A stretch of DNA of 19,982 bases from NCBI GenBank assembly GCA_021414185.1, contig JAIOOZ010000689.1, positions 1-19,982 on the forward strand, written 5' to 3'. Made by a program: the position numbers and the translations under genes. Below are positions 1-7,097 of the stretch, piece after piece; position 1 is the first letter of the stretch, and every line of letters begins with the position of its first letter. The notes under the pieces were generated by a model that was given only the letters and a program-made list of their open reading frames with translations, ran no database searches and was not told where the DNA came from. The DNA is from Betaproteobacteria bacterium. Its GTDB lineage: Bacteria > Pseudomonadota > Gammaproteobacteria > Burkholderiales > SG8-41.

Positions 1-2
1 AG

Positions 3-803
3 CGCACGCGCAATTACGCGACGTTCAGCCTGGGCATCGCGCTGACTGCGTTGCTGGGTCCGACTCTGACCGGCTTCATGATCGACACGGTCCAGCATCA
101 ATCGACGTATCTGGTGCTCGCGCTGCTGCCGGTCGGGCCGATCGTGTTTCTGCTGTTTTTCGCGCGCGGCCTGCCGCACGTTGCCGAGGACGAAAAAAAG
201 CGCAGCGGGCAGAGCACCATGGACCTTTTGCGCAACCCGCCGCTGCGCCGCGCGTTCATCGCGGCTGGCATCATCGAAACCGGTGGCGAATTATTTCAAT
301 TCTACATGCCGATTTACGGCCACTCGATCGGGTTGTCGGCGACGCTGATCGGCATCATTCTTGGTACCTATGCCGTGGCGGTGCTGATGACGCGGCTGGT
401 GATGACCGCATTGGTGAAGCGCAGCAGCGAAGAGGCCGTCCTCTACGTTTCGCTGGCGCTGGCTGCGGTCGCCTGCCTGCTGTTTCCGTTTTCCACCAGC
501 GTTTACATGCTGGCTGCCATTTCTTTCGCGTTCGGCATCGGGCTGGGCTGTTGCGGCCCGTTGTCGATGGTGATCACGTACAACCGCGCGCCCGAGGGAC
601 GCAGCGGTGAAGCAATGGGACTGCGCCAAAGCTTCAATAAATTCACCGAGGTGCTGGTGCCGCTTATATTCGGCACCGTCGGCAGTGCGTTCGGCATAGG
701 CGCTGCGTTCTGGATGGATGCGGTGCTGCTTGGCGGCGGCGCGCTATTGATGAAAGCCGATGCCGAGCAGCGCACCGGGGCGGCGCGCAGGAGCGCCGGT
801 TAG
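3..803 (+). CDS. MFS transporter, C-terminal half (5' truncated by window edge)
   Basis: The frame is open from the first bases of the window, so the gene begins upstream and 266 residues are visible. The protein is strongly hydrophobic, with about seven to eight predicted membrane helices. A charged cytoplasmic loop (DEKKRSG, roughly residues 64–70 of the visible part) separates the first helices from a six-helix C-terminal bundle, which is the usual layout of a major facilitator superfamily carrier. The motif APEGRSGEAMGLRQ late in the protein resembles the loop between helices 10 and 11 of drug/sugar-type MFS permeases. The substrate cannot be told from sequence. A TTG at 51 could be mistaken for a start, but coding similarity continues upstream of it. 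The TAG stop interlocks with the stop of the convergent minus-strand gene. Confidence 0.85.
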   Translation, partial: RTRNYATFSLGIALTALLGPTLTGFMIDTVQHQSTYLVLALLPVGPIVFLLFFARGLPHVAEDEKKRSGQSTMDLLRNPPLRRAFIAAGIIETGGELFQFYMPIYGHSIGLSATLIGIILGTYAVAVLMTRLVMTALVKRSSEEAVLYVSLALAAVACLLFPFSTSVYMLAAISFAFGIGLGCCGPLSMVITYNRAPEGRSGEAMGLRQSFNKFTEVLVPLIFGTVGSAFGIGAAFWMDAVLLGGGALLMKADAEQRTGAARRSAG

Positions 804-1228
804 CTTTGCCGCCGCCGCTGGCAGACGATGCCGATACCGTAGAGCAGCGCGAGCGGCGCCATCCACAGCAGCAGGTAGCCGCCGGCGATGCGGCCGTACA
901 CCAGCACGAGGTCGCGCCGGTAATCCTGTTCTATCTGTTCGGCCAGCGCGCCTTGCTGCACGCGGACGCGCTCCAGCAACTGGTCGGTATCGAGCAGCCA
1001 GGCGGCGAAACGCGTCCATGACTGCGGTGTGCCGCGGTATTCGGGCGCGGTTTCCCATAAACGATAGCGTTCGATCAACTGCACACGCTGGACGCGCCCG
1101 GCTTCGAGGGTGTCCTGGTAGGTGAAGTAACCTGCCGGCAGCAGCGTCAATACCGCGAGCAACAGGAATCCCCATTGCCACGCGGCGAGCAGAGGCGCAG
1201 CACGTCGAGCTGTCGCGGCGGTTGACAT
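800..1228 (-). CDS. Small two-helix membrane protein, unrecognised family
   Basis: This reading frame encodes 142 residues starting at MSTAATARR. I do not recognise the family. A first hydrophobic segment (about residues 14–34, rich in Trp, Leu and Ala) is followed by a roughly 75-residue polar stretch with many Arg, Glu and Gln residues, and then by a second helix (about 113–136) ending in an Arg-rich tail, CQRRRQS. This predicts two membrane passes with a central extracytoplasmic loop; several Trp and Tyr residues lie near the helix ends. The frame extends upstream to 1393, but that part overlaps the divergent hydrolase gene and has no protein-like character, so the ATG at 1228 is preferred. 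The TAA (802–800) shares bases with the TAG of the MFS gene, a tail-to-tail overlap. The gene is the only minus-strand gene in the window and is divergent from the hydrolase, with 43 bases between the starts. Confidence 0.6.
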   Translation of the reverse strand: MSTAATARRAAPLLAAWQWGFLLLAVLTLLPAGYFTYQDTLEAGRVQRVQLIERYRLWETAPEYRGTPQSWTRFAAWLLDTDQLLERVRVQQGALAEQIEQDYRRDLVLVYGRIAGGYLLLWMAPLALLYGIGIVCQRRRQS

Positions 1229-1234
1229 GCGAAA

Positions 1235-1240
1235 ATGATA
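1235..1240 (-). promoter_or_regulatory. Possible -10 element for the minus-strand membrane protein
   Basis: Read on the minus strand, these bases are TATCAT, five of six matches to the sigma-70 -10 consensus. They sit only six bases upstream of the ATG at 1228, so transcription would begin at or near the start codon and give a leaderless message. No convincing -35 box was seen. This is an inference from a short motif and may be chance. Confidence 0.2.
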
Positions 1241-1271
1241 GCATCGGCAGCATGTATCTCTGGCAGGAAAT

Positions 1272-2144
1272 ATGAGAATCGTTTCATCCTTGGTGGTGCC
1301 GATTCTGGCCGTTGTGCTGGCTGCTTGCGCATACGCCGCGCCAGACGTAACAACGCTGCATTTTCCAAGTAACGACGGCAAGACCCGGCTCACCGGGTAT
1401 TTATGGCAGCCGCAGGGCGAGGGCCCGTTTCCAGCTATCGTGATGCTGCACGGCCGTGCCGGCCCGTATTCGACTGCGGCGAAGGGCGTTTATGACGCCT
1501 CGACGCTGACCCAGCGTCATCGCTCGTGGGGCGAATTCTGGGCGGCGCACGGCTATCTCGCGCTGCACGTCGACAGCTTCGGGCCGCGCGGTTACGCCCA
1601 GGGCTTTCCCATACATTCCTACAAGAACCGCCCCGAGACGGTCGACGAGCAGACGGTGCGGCCGCTGGATGCTTACGGCGCTTTGCAATATCTGCGCAGC
1701 CGCAGCGACGTCATCGCGACCCGTATCGGCGTGCAGGGATGGTCGAATGGCGCGATGACGGTATTGGCGGCGTTGGGCGGGGCGACGCCCGGTATCATGC
1801 AGCCCAATCCGCAGAGCGGCTTCCGCGCAGCGCTCGCGTTATACCCGGGTTGCGGCGAACAGGAGAAACAGGATTACGTGCCGTATGCGCCCATGCTGAT
1901 GTTGCTCGCTGCCGAAGACGAAGAAGTGTCGCCGCTGGTGTGCCGGCGCTTTGGTGAACGTACGATGGCGCGCGGCGGCAAGCTGGAATTCGTGCTTTAT
2001 CCCGGCGCCCAGCATTCGTTCGACGACCCGGGCAGCCGCAAGCAGGCGAACGACGCCAATCGGGCGGCGACCATCGATGCGCGCCAGCGTGCCGAACAGT
2101 TTTTTGCCGCGCATTTGCGCGACGCGGAACGTATTACAAAATGA
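1272..2144 (+). CDS. Exported dienelactone-hydrolase-family alpha/beta hydrolase
   Basis: A 290-residue alpha/beta hydrolase of the dienelactone hydrolase type. The nucleophile elbow GWSNG places the serine at residue 158. The likely acid is Asp216 or Glu217 (AAEDEE), and the base is His248 in GAQHSF. MLHGRAG (58–64) supplies the oxyanion region. The N terminus is a signal peptide; LAAC at 16–19 fits a lipobox, while AYA ending at residue 22 fits signal peptidase I, so it is exported either as a lipoprotein or as a soluble periplasmic enzyme. Family members cleave esters or lactones, and the real substrate is unknown. AGGA at 1265–1268 is a close ribosome site. The stop overlaps an ATG (ATGA at 2141) of the downstream ggt frame, although the true ggt start is probably later. 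Confidence 0.85.
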   Translation: MRIVSSLVVPILAVVLAACAYAAPDVTTLHFPSNDGKTRLTGYLWQPQGEGPFPAIVMLHGRAGPYSTAAKGVYDASTLTQRHRSWGEFWAAHGYLALHVDSFGPRGYAQGFPIHSYKNRPETVDEQTVRPLDAYGALQYLRSRSDVIATRIGVQGWSNGAMTVLAALGGATPGIMQPNPQSGFRAALALYPGCGEQEKQDYVPYAPMLMLLAAEDEEVSPLVCRRFGERTMARGGKLEFVLYPGAQHSFDDPGSRKQANDANRAATIDARQRAEQFFAAHLRDAERITK

Positions 2145-2156
2145 GAGCAGGCACGC

Positions 2157-2165
2157 TGGTATACT
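2157..2165 (+). promoter_or_regulatory. Candidate extended -10 promoter for ggt
   Basis: The bases TGGTATACT match the extended -10 pattern TGnTATAAT, with five of six matches in the hexamer (2160–2165). No good -35 is present at the usual distance, which extended -10 promoters can tolerate. Transcription would start near 2172, giving a leader of about 38 bases ahead of the TTG start at 2210. The inference agrees with the placement of the Shine-Dalgarno site at 2200–2204. Confidence 0.35.
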
Positions 2166-2209
2166 CTGTGCGTAATTTGCGTATGACCCCAATCCAGCCA
2201 GGGATAAAT

Positions 2210-3952
2210 TTGTCGAACTCCACGCCCGGCGTGCAATCCCGCGCAGCGTTCAGCTTTGTTGCAGCTTTGATGCGGGTGCGTTGGGCGACGGCAGCCATGC
2301 TTGCGCTGGCGAGCGTTGCCGTATCCGCAACGGGTGCGGACGTTCCGGCGCGCGCGGCGATTGCCTCCGCGCATCCGCTGGCGACCGAAGCAGGCTACAA
2401 AATGCTGCAGCAGGGCGGCAATGCTTTCGACGCAGCGGTTACCGTCGCTGCCGTACTGGGCGTCGTCGAACCGTATTCCGCGGGACTGGGCGGCGGCGGT
2501 TTCTGGTTGCTGCACCGCGCCGCGGACAAGTTTGAGGTCATGGTGGATGCGCGGGAGACCGCGCCCGCCGCAATTACGAATTCCCTGTACGTCGATGAAA
2601 ATGGCGTGCCGGTGCCGGGAGCAACATTAAAGGGGGGGAAAGCGGCCGGCATCCCCGGCGTGCCGGCGGGCCTCGCGCATCTCGCGCGACGCTACGGCAG
2701 GTTGCCGCTTCGCGTTTCACTGGCGCCGGCGATTGCACTGGCGCGCGATGGTTTCAACATTGACTCGCGTTTCGCGCGTATCGCGAAAGTGCGCGAATCC
2801 CTGCTGCTCGAAGGAGTGAATACGGCGCGCATTTTTCTTGATAACAACCATGCGCCGCAACAGGGCTATTTGCTGCGCCAGCCGCAGCTTGCCGCCACGC
2901 TGGAAGCGATAGCGTTGCAGGGGAGCAACGGTTTTTACCTGGGCCCTGTTGCGCAAGCGCTGGTCGGCGCCGTCAAGGCGGCCGGCGGCATGTGGCAGGA
3001 GTCGGATCTGTCGGACTATAAAATCGTCGAGCGCGCGCCGGTGCGCTTCAGTTATCGGGGAGCTACGATCGTGTCGGCCTCGCTGCCATCTTCGGGCGGC
3101 GTGACTCTCGCGCAGACGCTGAATATACTTGAGCAGTTCCCGCTGGTCGACGCGCGCAATCCCGCCAGCGCGCATCTCGTCATCGAAGCGTTGCGGCGCG
3201 GCTTTCAGGACCGCATGCGCTACCTTGGCGACAGCGACTTCGTCAAGGTGCCGACCGCAACGCTGGTGGGAAAATCCTATGCACACAGCCGCGCCGCGTC
3301 GATAGATCCGAATCTGGCAACACCGATCGATGCGCTGTCGATTACGCCGCTGGCGGCGAAAAGCGAGAGTTATAACACAACGCATTATTCGGTAATCGAT
3401 GCGGACGGCAACCGTGTCGGCGCCACCTTGAGCATCAATTCGTGGTTTGGCTCCGGCGTGGTGGCCGCGGACACCGGCGTACTGCTCAACAATGAAATCG
3501 ACGATTTTTCTCTGGGCGCGGGTCTGGCGAATACTTACCATCTGCTGGGCGGTGCCGCCAATGCGATTGCGCCGCGCAAGCGGCCGTTGTCCAGCATGAG
3601 TCCCACTTTCGTCGAGGATGCAAAAGGCGTGATGGTCATTGGCGCGCCGGGCGGCTCGCGCATCATCAGCATGGTGTTGTTCGGCGTACTCGACTACGTG
3701 AATCAAGGCAAAGTCGATTTGCTGGGTATCGTTACGGCCCCGCGTTATCATCATCAATGCTGGCCCGATGTGGTCGAAATCGAACCTGACAGTTTTTCGG
3801 CCGAATGGATTGCGGCGCTGACGGCAAAAGGCCATCAGCTCAAGCCGGTCAACCGCAAATGGGGCAACATGCAGGCAGTATTCAAATCCGGTGTCGACGG
3901 TGCGGCACAGGCGGCAAGCGACCCGCGCGGTTTCGACATGGGCGGGTATTAG
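2210..3952 (+). CDS. ggt: Gamma-glutamyltransferase (glutathione hydrolase) precursor
   Basis: An N-terminal-nucleophile hydrolase that removes or transfers the gamma-glutamyl group of glutathione in the periplasm. From the TTG at 2210 the protein is 580 residues, the length of E. coli Ggt. A signal peptide lies at about 21–43 (ALMRVRWATAAMLALASV). The autocleavage site is NTTHYSVIDADGN; the new N-terminal threonine (Thr390 here, codon 3377–3379) is the nucleophile, splitting a large and a small subunit. Also present are the active-site lid region PLSSMSPTF and the glycine-rich GAPGGSRII. Start choice: TTG 2210 has CCAGGGA five bases upstream. ATG 2141 overlaps the hydrolase stop and ATG 2183 lacks a ribosome site. 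ATG 2270 would give a shorter signal peptide but also lacks a ribosome site. Downstream genes start on their own signals. Confidence 0.93.
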   Translation: MSNSTPGVQSRAAFSFVAALMRVRWATAAMLALASVAVSATGADVPARAAIASAHPLATEAGYKMLQQGGNAFDAAVTVAAVLGVVEPYSAGLGGGGFWLLHRAADKFEVMVDARETAPAAITNSLYVDENGVPVPGATLKGGKAAGIPGVPAGLAHLARRYGRLPLRVSLAPAIALARDGFNIDSRFARIAKVRESLLLEGVNTARIFLDNNHAPQQGYLLRQPQLAATLEAIALQGSNGFYLGPVAQALVGAVKAAGGMWQESDLSDYKIVERAPVRFSYRGATIVSASLPSSGGVTLAQTLNILEQFPLVDARNPASAHLVIEALRRGFQDRMRYLGDSDFVKVPTATLVGKSYAHSRAASIDPNLATPIDALSITPLAAKSESYNTTHYSVIDADGNRVGATLSINSWFGSGVVAADTGVLLNNEIDDFSLGAGLANTYHLLGGAANAIAPRKRPLSSMSPTFVEDAKGVMVIGAPGGSRIISMVLFGVLDYVNQGKVDLLGIVTAPRYHHQCWPDVVEIEPDSFSAEWIAALTAKGHQLKPVNRKWGNMQAVFKSGVDGAAQAASDPRGFDMGGY

Positions 3953-3982
3953 AAATAACGGCAGAGCCGGGAAGGATTTCTC

Positions 3983-4564
3983 ATGTCAGGAGCAGGTCAC
4001 GGTCATGGCGGCGATCACAGCGGGCCGGAAAGCAAACGGATCGCGCTGCTGATTTCGGTCCTCGCGCTGGTGCTGGCATTTGCGGAAACGCTGGGCAAAA
4101 GCGCGCAGACGACGGCCATCGACAAAAACATCGAAGCGTCGAACATGTGGTCGTTTTTTCAGGCCAAGACCATACGCATGACGGTATTGCGCACGGCGGC
4201 GGAAGCGGCCGAACTCGAACTGAATCAGGTGAGCCTGCCAAAAACCAAGGAAGCGATCACCGAACGCGTCGCGTCCTGGCGCAAGACCGCGGAACGCTAC
4301 GATACCGAGCCGGAGACCCAGGAAGGCCGCAAGGAGCTGGCCGCGCGCGCCAAGGCGGCGGAAAAAGTGCGCGATCGTTCGCTCGCTGCCTACCACCATT
4401 ACGAAACCGCTTCGGCGGCGCTGCAGATTGCGATCGTCATGGCGTCCGCGGCGATCATTACCAGTATGATGGTGCTCGCATGGGTTTCTATCGGGCTGGG
4501 TGTCGTCGGCGTGGTGTTCTGCAGCATCGCGTTTTTCGCGCCGATGGCGGTGCATTTATTTTGA
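3983..4564 (+). CDS. DUF4337 family membrane protein
   Basis: A 193-residue protein that looks like the DUF4337 family, whose function is unknown. It begins with a Gly/His-rich segment, MSGAGHGHGGDHSG, followed by a membrane helix at about 20–36. The family-typical stretch IDKNIEASNMWSFFQAKTIR comes next. The middle, about 65–135, is a charged Glu/Lys/Ala-rich helical region, probably a coiled coil. Two closely spaced hydrophobic segments end the protein (about 143–170 and 173–192). The start is supported by AAGGA at 3972–3976, six bases before the ATG. The gene is 30 bases downstream of ggt and could be co-transcribed with it. Its codon use is like that of its neighbours. The three N-terminal histidines could bind metal, but this is speculative. 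Confidence 0.8.
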   Translation: MSGAGHGHGGDHSGPESKRIALLISVLALVLAFAETLGKSAQTTAIDKNIEASNMWSFFQAKTIRMTVLRTAAEAAELELNQVSLPKTKEAITERVASWRKTAERYDTEPETQEGRKELAARAKAAEKVRDRSLAAYHHYETASAALQIAIVMASAAIITSMMVLAWVSIGLGVVGVVFCSIAFFAPMAVHLF

Positions 4565-4595
4565 GACCCGCCGGCGCGCGATGCGCCGCTGCCCG

Positions 4596-4626
4596 GTGAC
4601 GTATGCCGCGCGAACTGCGGTATCAT
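4596..4626 (+). promoter_or_regulatory. Candidate promoter for accA
   Basis: The hexamer TATCAT (4621–4626) resembles a -10 box, and GTGACG (4596–4601) matches four of six bases of a -35 box at a long 19-base spacing. The gap from the DUF4337 stop to accA is 90 bases and also holds a short GGCGC/GCGCC hairpin (4573–4587) with no T-run. A separate accA promoter is plausible but unproven. Confidence 0.3.
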
Positions 4627-4654
4627 TCATCGTCCGCTTCAATATTGCGACTGC

Positions 4655-5623
4655 ATGAAAACCACTTTTCTCGAATTCGAACAGCCGATTTCCGAACTCG
4701 AAGCCAAGATCGAAGAACTGCGCTTCGTGCAGGACGATTCGGCGCTCGATATTTCCGAAGAAATCGCGCGGCTGCAGAAAAAAAGCCAGCAACTGACGAA
4801 GGAAATCTACGCCAAGCTGTCGGCTTGGCAGATCTCGCAGGTCGCGCGCCATCCGCAGCGGCCATATGCGCTCGATTACATGCAGAGCATATTTACCGGC
4901 TTCGAAGAGTTGCACGGCGACCGTGCGTTTGCCGATGACGCTGCCATCGTCGGCGGGCTTGCGCGCTTCAACGACCAGTCGGTAATGGTCATCGGGCACC
5001 AGAAAGGCCGCGATACCAAGGACAAGATTTACCGCAACTTCGGCATGCCCAAGCCCGAGGGCTACCGCAAGGCGTTGCGCCTGATGAAGCTCGCCGAAAA
5101 ATTCGGCGTGCCGGTGTTTACCTTCATCGATACCCCCGGCGCTTACCCGGGGGTCGGCGCCGAAGAGCGCGGGCAGTCGGAAGCGATCGGGCGCAATCTT
5201 TACGTGATGGCCGAATTGCGCGTGCCCATCATCTGCACCGTGATAGGCGAGGGCGGCTCCGGCGGCGCGCTGGCGATTGCCGTCGGCGACGCGCTGCTCA
5301 TGTTGCAGTACGCAACCTATTCCGTGATCTCGCCGGAGGGCTGCGCTTCAATCCTGTGGAAGGACGCGGACCACGCTGCCGAGGCGGCCGAGACGCTCGG
5401 CATTACGGCAACCCGTCTGAAGACGCTGGGCCTGATCGACAAAATCGTGACTGAGCCATTGGGCGGGGCGCATCGCGATTACGATGCCATGATGCAGACG
5501 CTCAAAAAAGCTTTGCAGGACACCTGGCGGCAGGTACAGGATCAGTCGGTCGACGAACTCCTGCATGCGCGGTTCGAAAGGCTGATGGGTTATGGCAAGT
5601 ACAAGGAAGTTGCCGCCAAGTAA
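4655..5623 (+). CDS. accA: Acetyl-CoA carboxylase carboxyltransferase subunit alpha
   Basis: The alpha subunit of acetyl-CoA carboxylase carboxyltransferase. With AccD it moves the carboxyl group from biotin on AccB to acetyl-CoA, making malonyl-CoA for fatty acid synthesis. It has 322 residues, against 319 in E. coli. It starts with the helical segment FLEFEQPISELEAKIEEL. The crotonase-like carboxyltransferase core follows, with HQKGRDTKDKIYRNFGMP (115–132), FIDTPGAYPG (157–166) and the oxyanion glycine segment GEGGSGGALA (198–207). There is no clear ribosome site before the ATG. The last 32 bases overlap the start of tilS, so the two are probably translated from one message. The accA–tilS pairing is common in proteobacteria. 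Confidence 0.97.
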   Translation: MKTTFLEFEQPISELEAKIEELRFVQDDSALDISEEIARLQKKSQQLTKEIYAKLSAWQISQVARHPQRPYALDYMQSIFTGFEELHGDRAFADDAAIVGGLARFNDQSVMVIGHQKGRDTKDKIYRNFGMPKPEGYRKALRLMKLAEKFGVPVFTFIDTPGAYPGVGAEERGQSEAIGRNLYVMAELRVPIICTVIGEGGSGGALAIAVGDALLMLQYATYSVISPEGCASILWKDADHAAEAAETLGITATRLKTLGLIDKIVTEPLGGAHRDYDAMMQTLKKALQDTWRQVQDQSVDELLHARFERLMGYGKYKEVAAK

Positions 5624-7013
5624 AGTTTTGCCGGCGCACGTTTCCGCGGTACTCGGCCGGCACGTGGGGCGCGGCGACCGCCTGGTTGCAGGCTTGAGCG
5701 GCGGCGTCGATTCGGTGGTGCTCCTCGATATCCTGCGCCGGCTCGCCAAAAAGGTCGGTTGCGAACTCGTTGCGCTGCACGTCAATCACCAGATCAATCC
5801 GGCCGCCGCCAGCTGGGCGCGCTTTTGCCGCGCGTATTGCCGGCAACTGGATGTCGCGTTGACGGTGGTCAAAGTGCAGGTCCCGCGCACCGCGAGTCTC
5901 GAAGCGGCGGCGCGCGCTGCGCGCTACGCCGCTTTCGCGGCGCTGCCCGCGGACTTCGTGGCGCTCGCGCACAATCTCGACGACCAGGCGGAAACGGTGC
6001 TGTTGCAGCTGTTGCGCGGCGCCGGTGTGAAGGGCGTGAGCGCGATGCCGGTGTTGCGCGGAGAGGCGAGAGGCGTGAGGGGAGAGGAGCAAAAGAAGCC
6101 TCAATCTGTTTCCCGCCTCTCGCCTCTCGCCTCTCCTCTCTCGCCAGCCATCCTCCGTCCTTTGCTCGATATTCCGCGCAGCGAAATCGAAGCCTATGCG
6201 CGCAGCCGTAAATTAAATTGGATAGAAGACGACAGCAATGCGGACACCGGCTTCGACCGCAATTTCCTGCGCCACCGGCTGCTGCCGGTTATTGAAGAGC
6301 GCTATCCCGCGTATCGCAAGACACTGGCGCGCGCGGGACGCAATTTCGCCGAAGCGGCAGACCTGCTGGATGAAATGGCGCAAACCGACGTGCAAAGCGG
6401 GGACGGCCGGCTCGATATTTCAGTATTGCAACGACTCACCGTACCGCGCGCCAAGAACGCGCTCAGGTTTTTTCTTGCCGCCAACGGTGTGATCATGCCG
6501 AGCGCGGTGCGGCTGGCGGAATGCGTGCGCCAGGTGCGGCAACCGCGCGCGGTAAGCATTGCAATCGACCTCGGCGCGCACGAGCTGCGCCGTTATGGCG
6601 GCGAATTGCGGGTGGTCGCCAAAGCGGCGCCGCTGGCGGCCGGGTTTTGCCGGTCATGGCAGGGCGAGGCGCGCGTCGTCATGCCCGAACTGGGCGCCAC
6701 CCTGATGATGAAAAAATGCCGTGGTACGGGGATCAGCCTGGCCAAGCTGCAGACCGCGCCCGTGACGGTGCGGCTGCGCCAGGGCGGCGAGCGTTTGCGC
6801 CCGGATGCCGGGCGGCCGCGGCGCAGCCTGAAGAACCTGCTGCAGGAGGCGCGCCTGCCGCCGTGGCTGCGCGGCCGCTTGCCACTGCTGTTTTGCGGGG
6901 ATGAACTGGTTTACGTGCCCGGCATAGGCATCGATTCCGCCTTCAGCGCGGTGCGCGGCGAACCCGGCGTAAAGCCTTGCTGGGAGCCCGTTGCAGAGCC
7001 GTCTCCGAGGTAA
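5592..7013 (+). CDS. tilS: tRNA(Ile)-lysidine synthetase with an in-frame repeat insertion
   Basis: This ATP-dependent enzyme attaches lysine to C34 of tRNA-Ile(CAU), changing its decoding from AUG to AUA. It has 473 residues. The PP-loop SGGVDS is at 36–41, followed by HNLDDQAETVLLQLLRGAG and, after the ATPase domain, the tRNA-binding segment WIEDDSNADTGFDRNFLRHR. The TilS-specific C-terminal domain includes RLRQGGERLRPDAGRPRRSL and ends with VYVPGIGID. Between AMPVLRG and ILRPLLDIPR, residues about 157–184 are encoded by a palindromic heptamer repeat (6061–6135) that keeps the frame open. This lies in a variable loop, so the enzyme is likely still active. The start at 5592 lies inside accA; no later in-frame start has a better ribosome site. 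tilS is essential in most bacteria, which argues that the gene is intact. Confidence 0.95.
   Translation: MASTRKLPPSKVLPAHVSAVLGRHVGRGDRLVAGLSGGVDSVVLLDILRRLAKKVGCELVALHVNHQINPAAASWARFCRAYCRQLDVALTVVKVQVPRTASLEAAARAARYAAFAALPADFVALAHNLDDQAETVLLQLLRGAGVKGVSAMPVLRGEARGVRGEEQKKPQSVSRLSPLASPLSPAILRPLLDIPRSEIEAYARSRKLNWIEDDSNADTGFDRNFLRHRLLPVIEERYPAYRKTLARAGRNFAEAADLLDEMAQTDVQSGDGRLDISVLQRLTVPRAKNALRFFLAANGVIMPSAVRLAECVRQVRQPRAVSIAIDLGAHELRRYGGELRVVAKAAPLAAGFCRSWQGEARVVMPELGATLMMKKCRGTGISLAKLQTAPVTVRLRQGGERLRPDAGRPRRSLKNLLQEARLPPWLRGRLPLLFCGDELVYVPGIGIDSAFSAVRGEPGVKPCWEPVAEPSPR
6061..6135. repeat. Palindromic heptamer repeat inserted in frame in tilS
   Basis: Left arm 6061–6075 (GAGAGGCGAGAGGCG) is a perfect 15-base inverted copy of right arm 6121–6135. 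The pairing continues inward to 6085/6111 with 22 of 25 positions matched, leaving a 25-base loop. The right side holds three tandem copies of CGCCTCT (6114–6134) and the left side two of AGAGGCG (6062–6075). One strand is almost purely purine on each arm. It looks like a mobile or slippage-grown palindromic element within a coding sequence. No other copy is visible in this window. Confidence 0.8.
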
Positions 7014-7029
7014 AATCGCGTCAAACGGC

Positions 7030-7058
7030 TTTATAACAAGGCCTTATCGTGGTATTCT
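7030..7058 (+). promoter_or_regulatory. Candidate promoter for ndk
   Basis: In the 84-base gap between tilS and ndk, TTTATA (7030–7035; four of six -35 matches) is 17 bases from TATTCT (7053–7058). The -10 is preceded by TGG, an extended -10 feature. The spacer contains the perfect palindrome AAGGCCTT (7038–7045). Transcription would begin near 7065. This would be the entry promoter of the long operon starting with ndk. It is an inference from motif matches only. Confidence 0.4.
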
Positions 7059-7097
7059 CACGAATTAGCCTTAAAATTCAGATACAAAGGAAGATGC

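Noticed and set aside
2717..3835. Long open frame on the minus strand opposite ggt (372 codons)
   Set aside because: Same reason: it mirrors ggt codons, is Arg/Gln/His-rich, and shows no recognisable domain.
6061..6135. tilS palindrome as a transcription terminator or CRISPR-like array
   Set aside because: It lies in the middle of an intact coding sequence with no T-run, and the heptamer units have no spacers.
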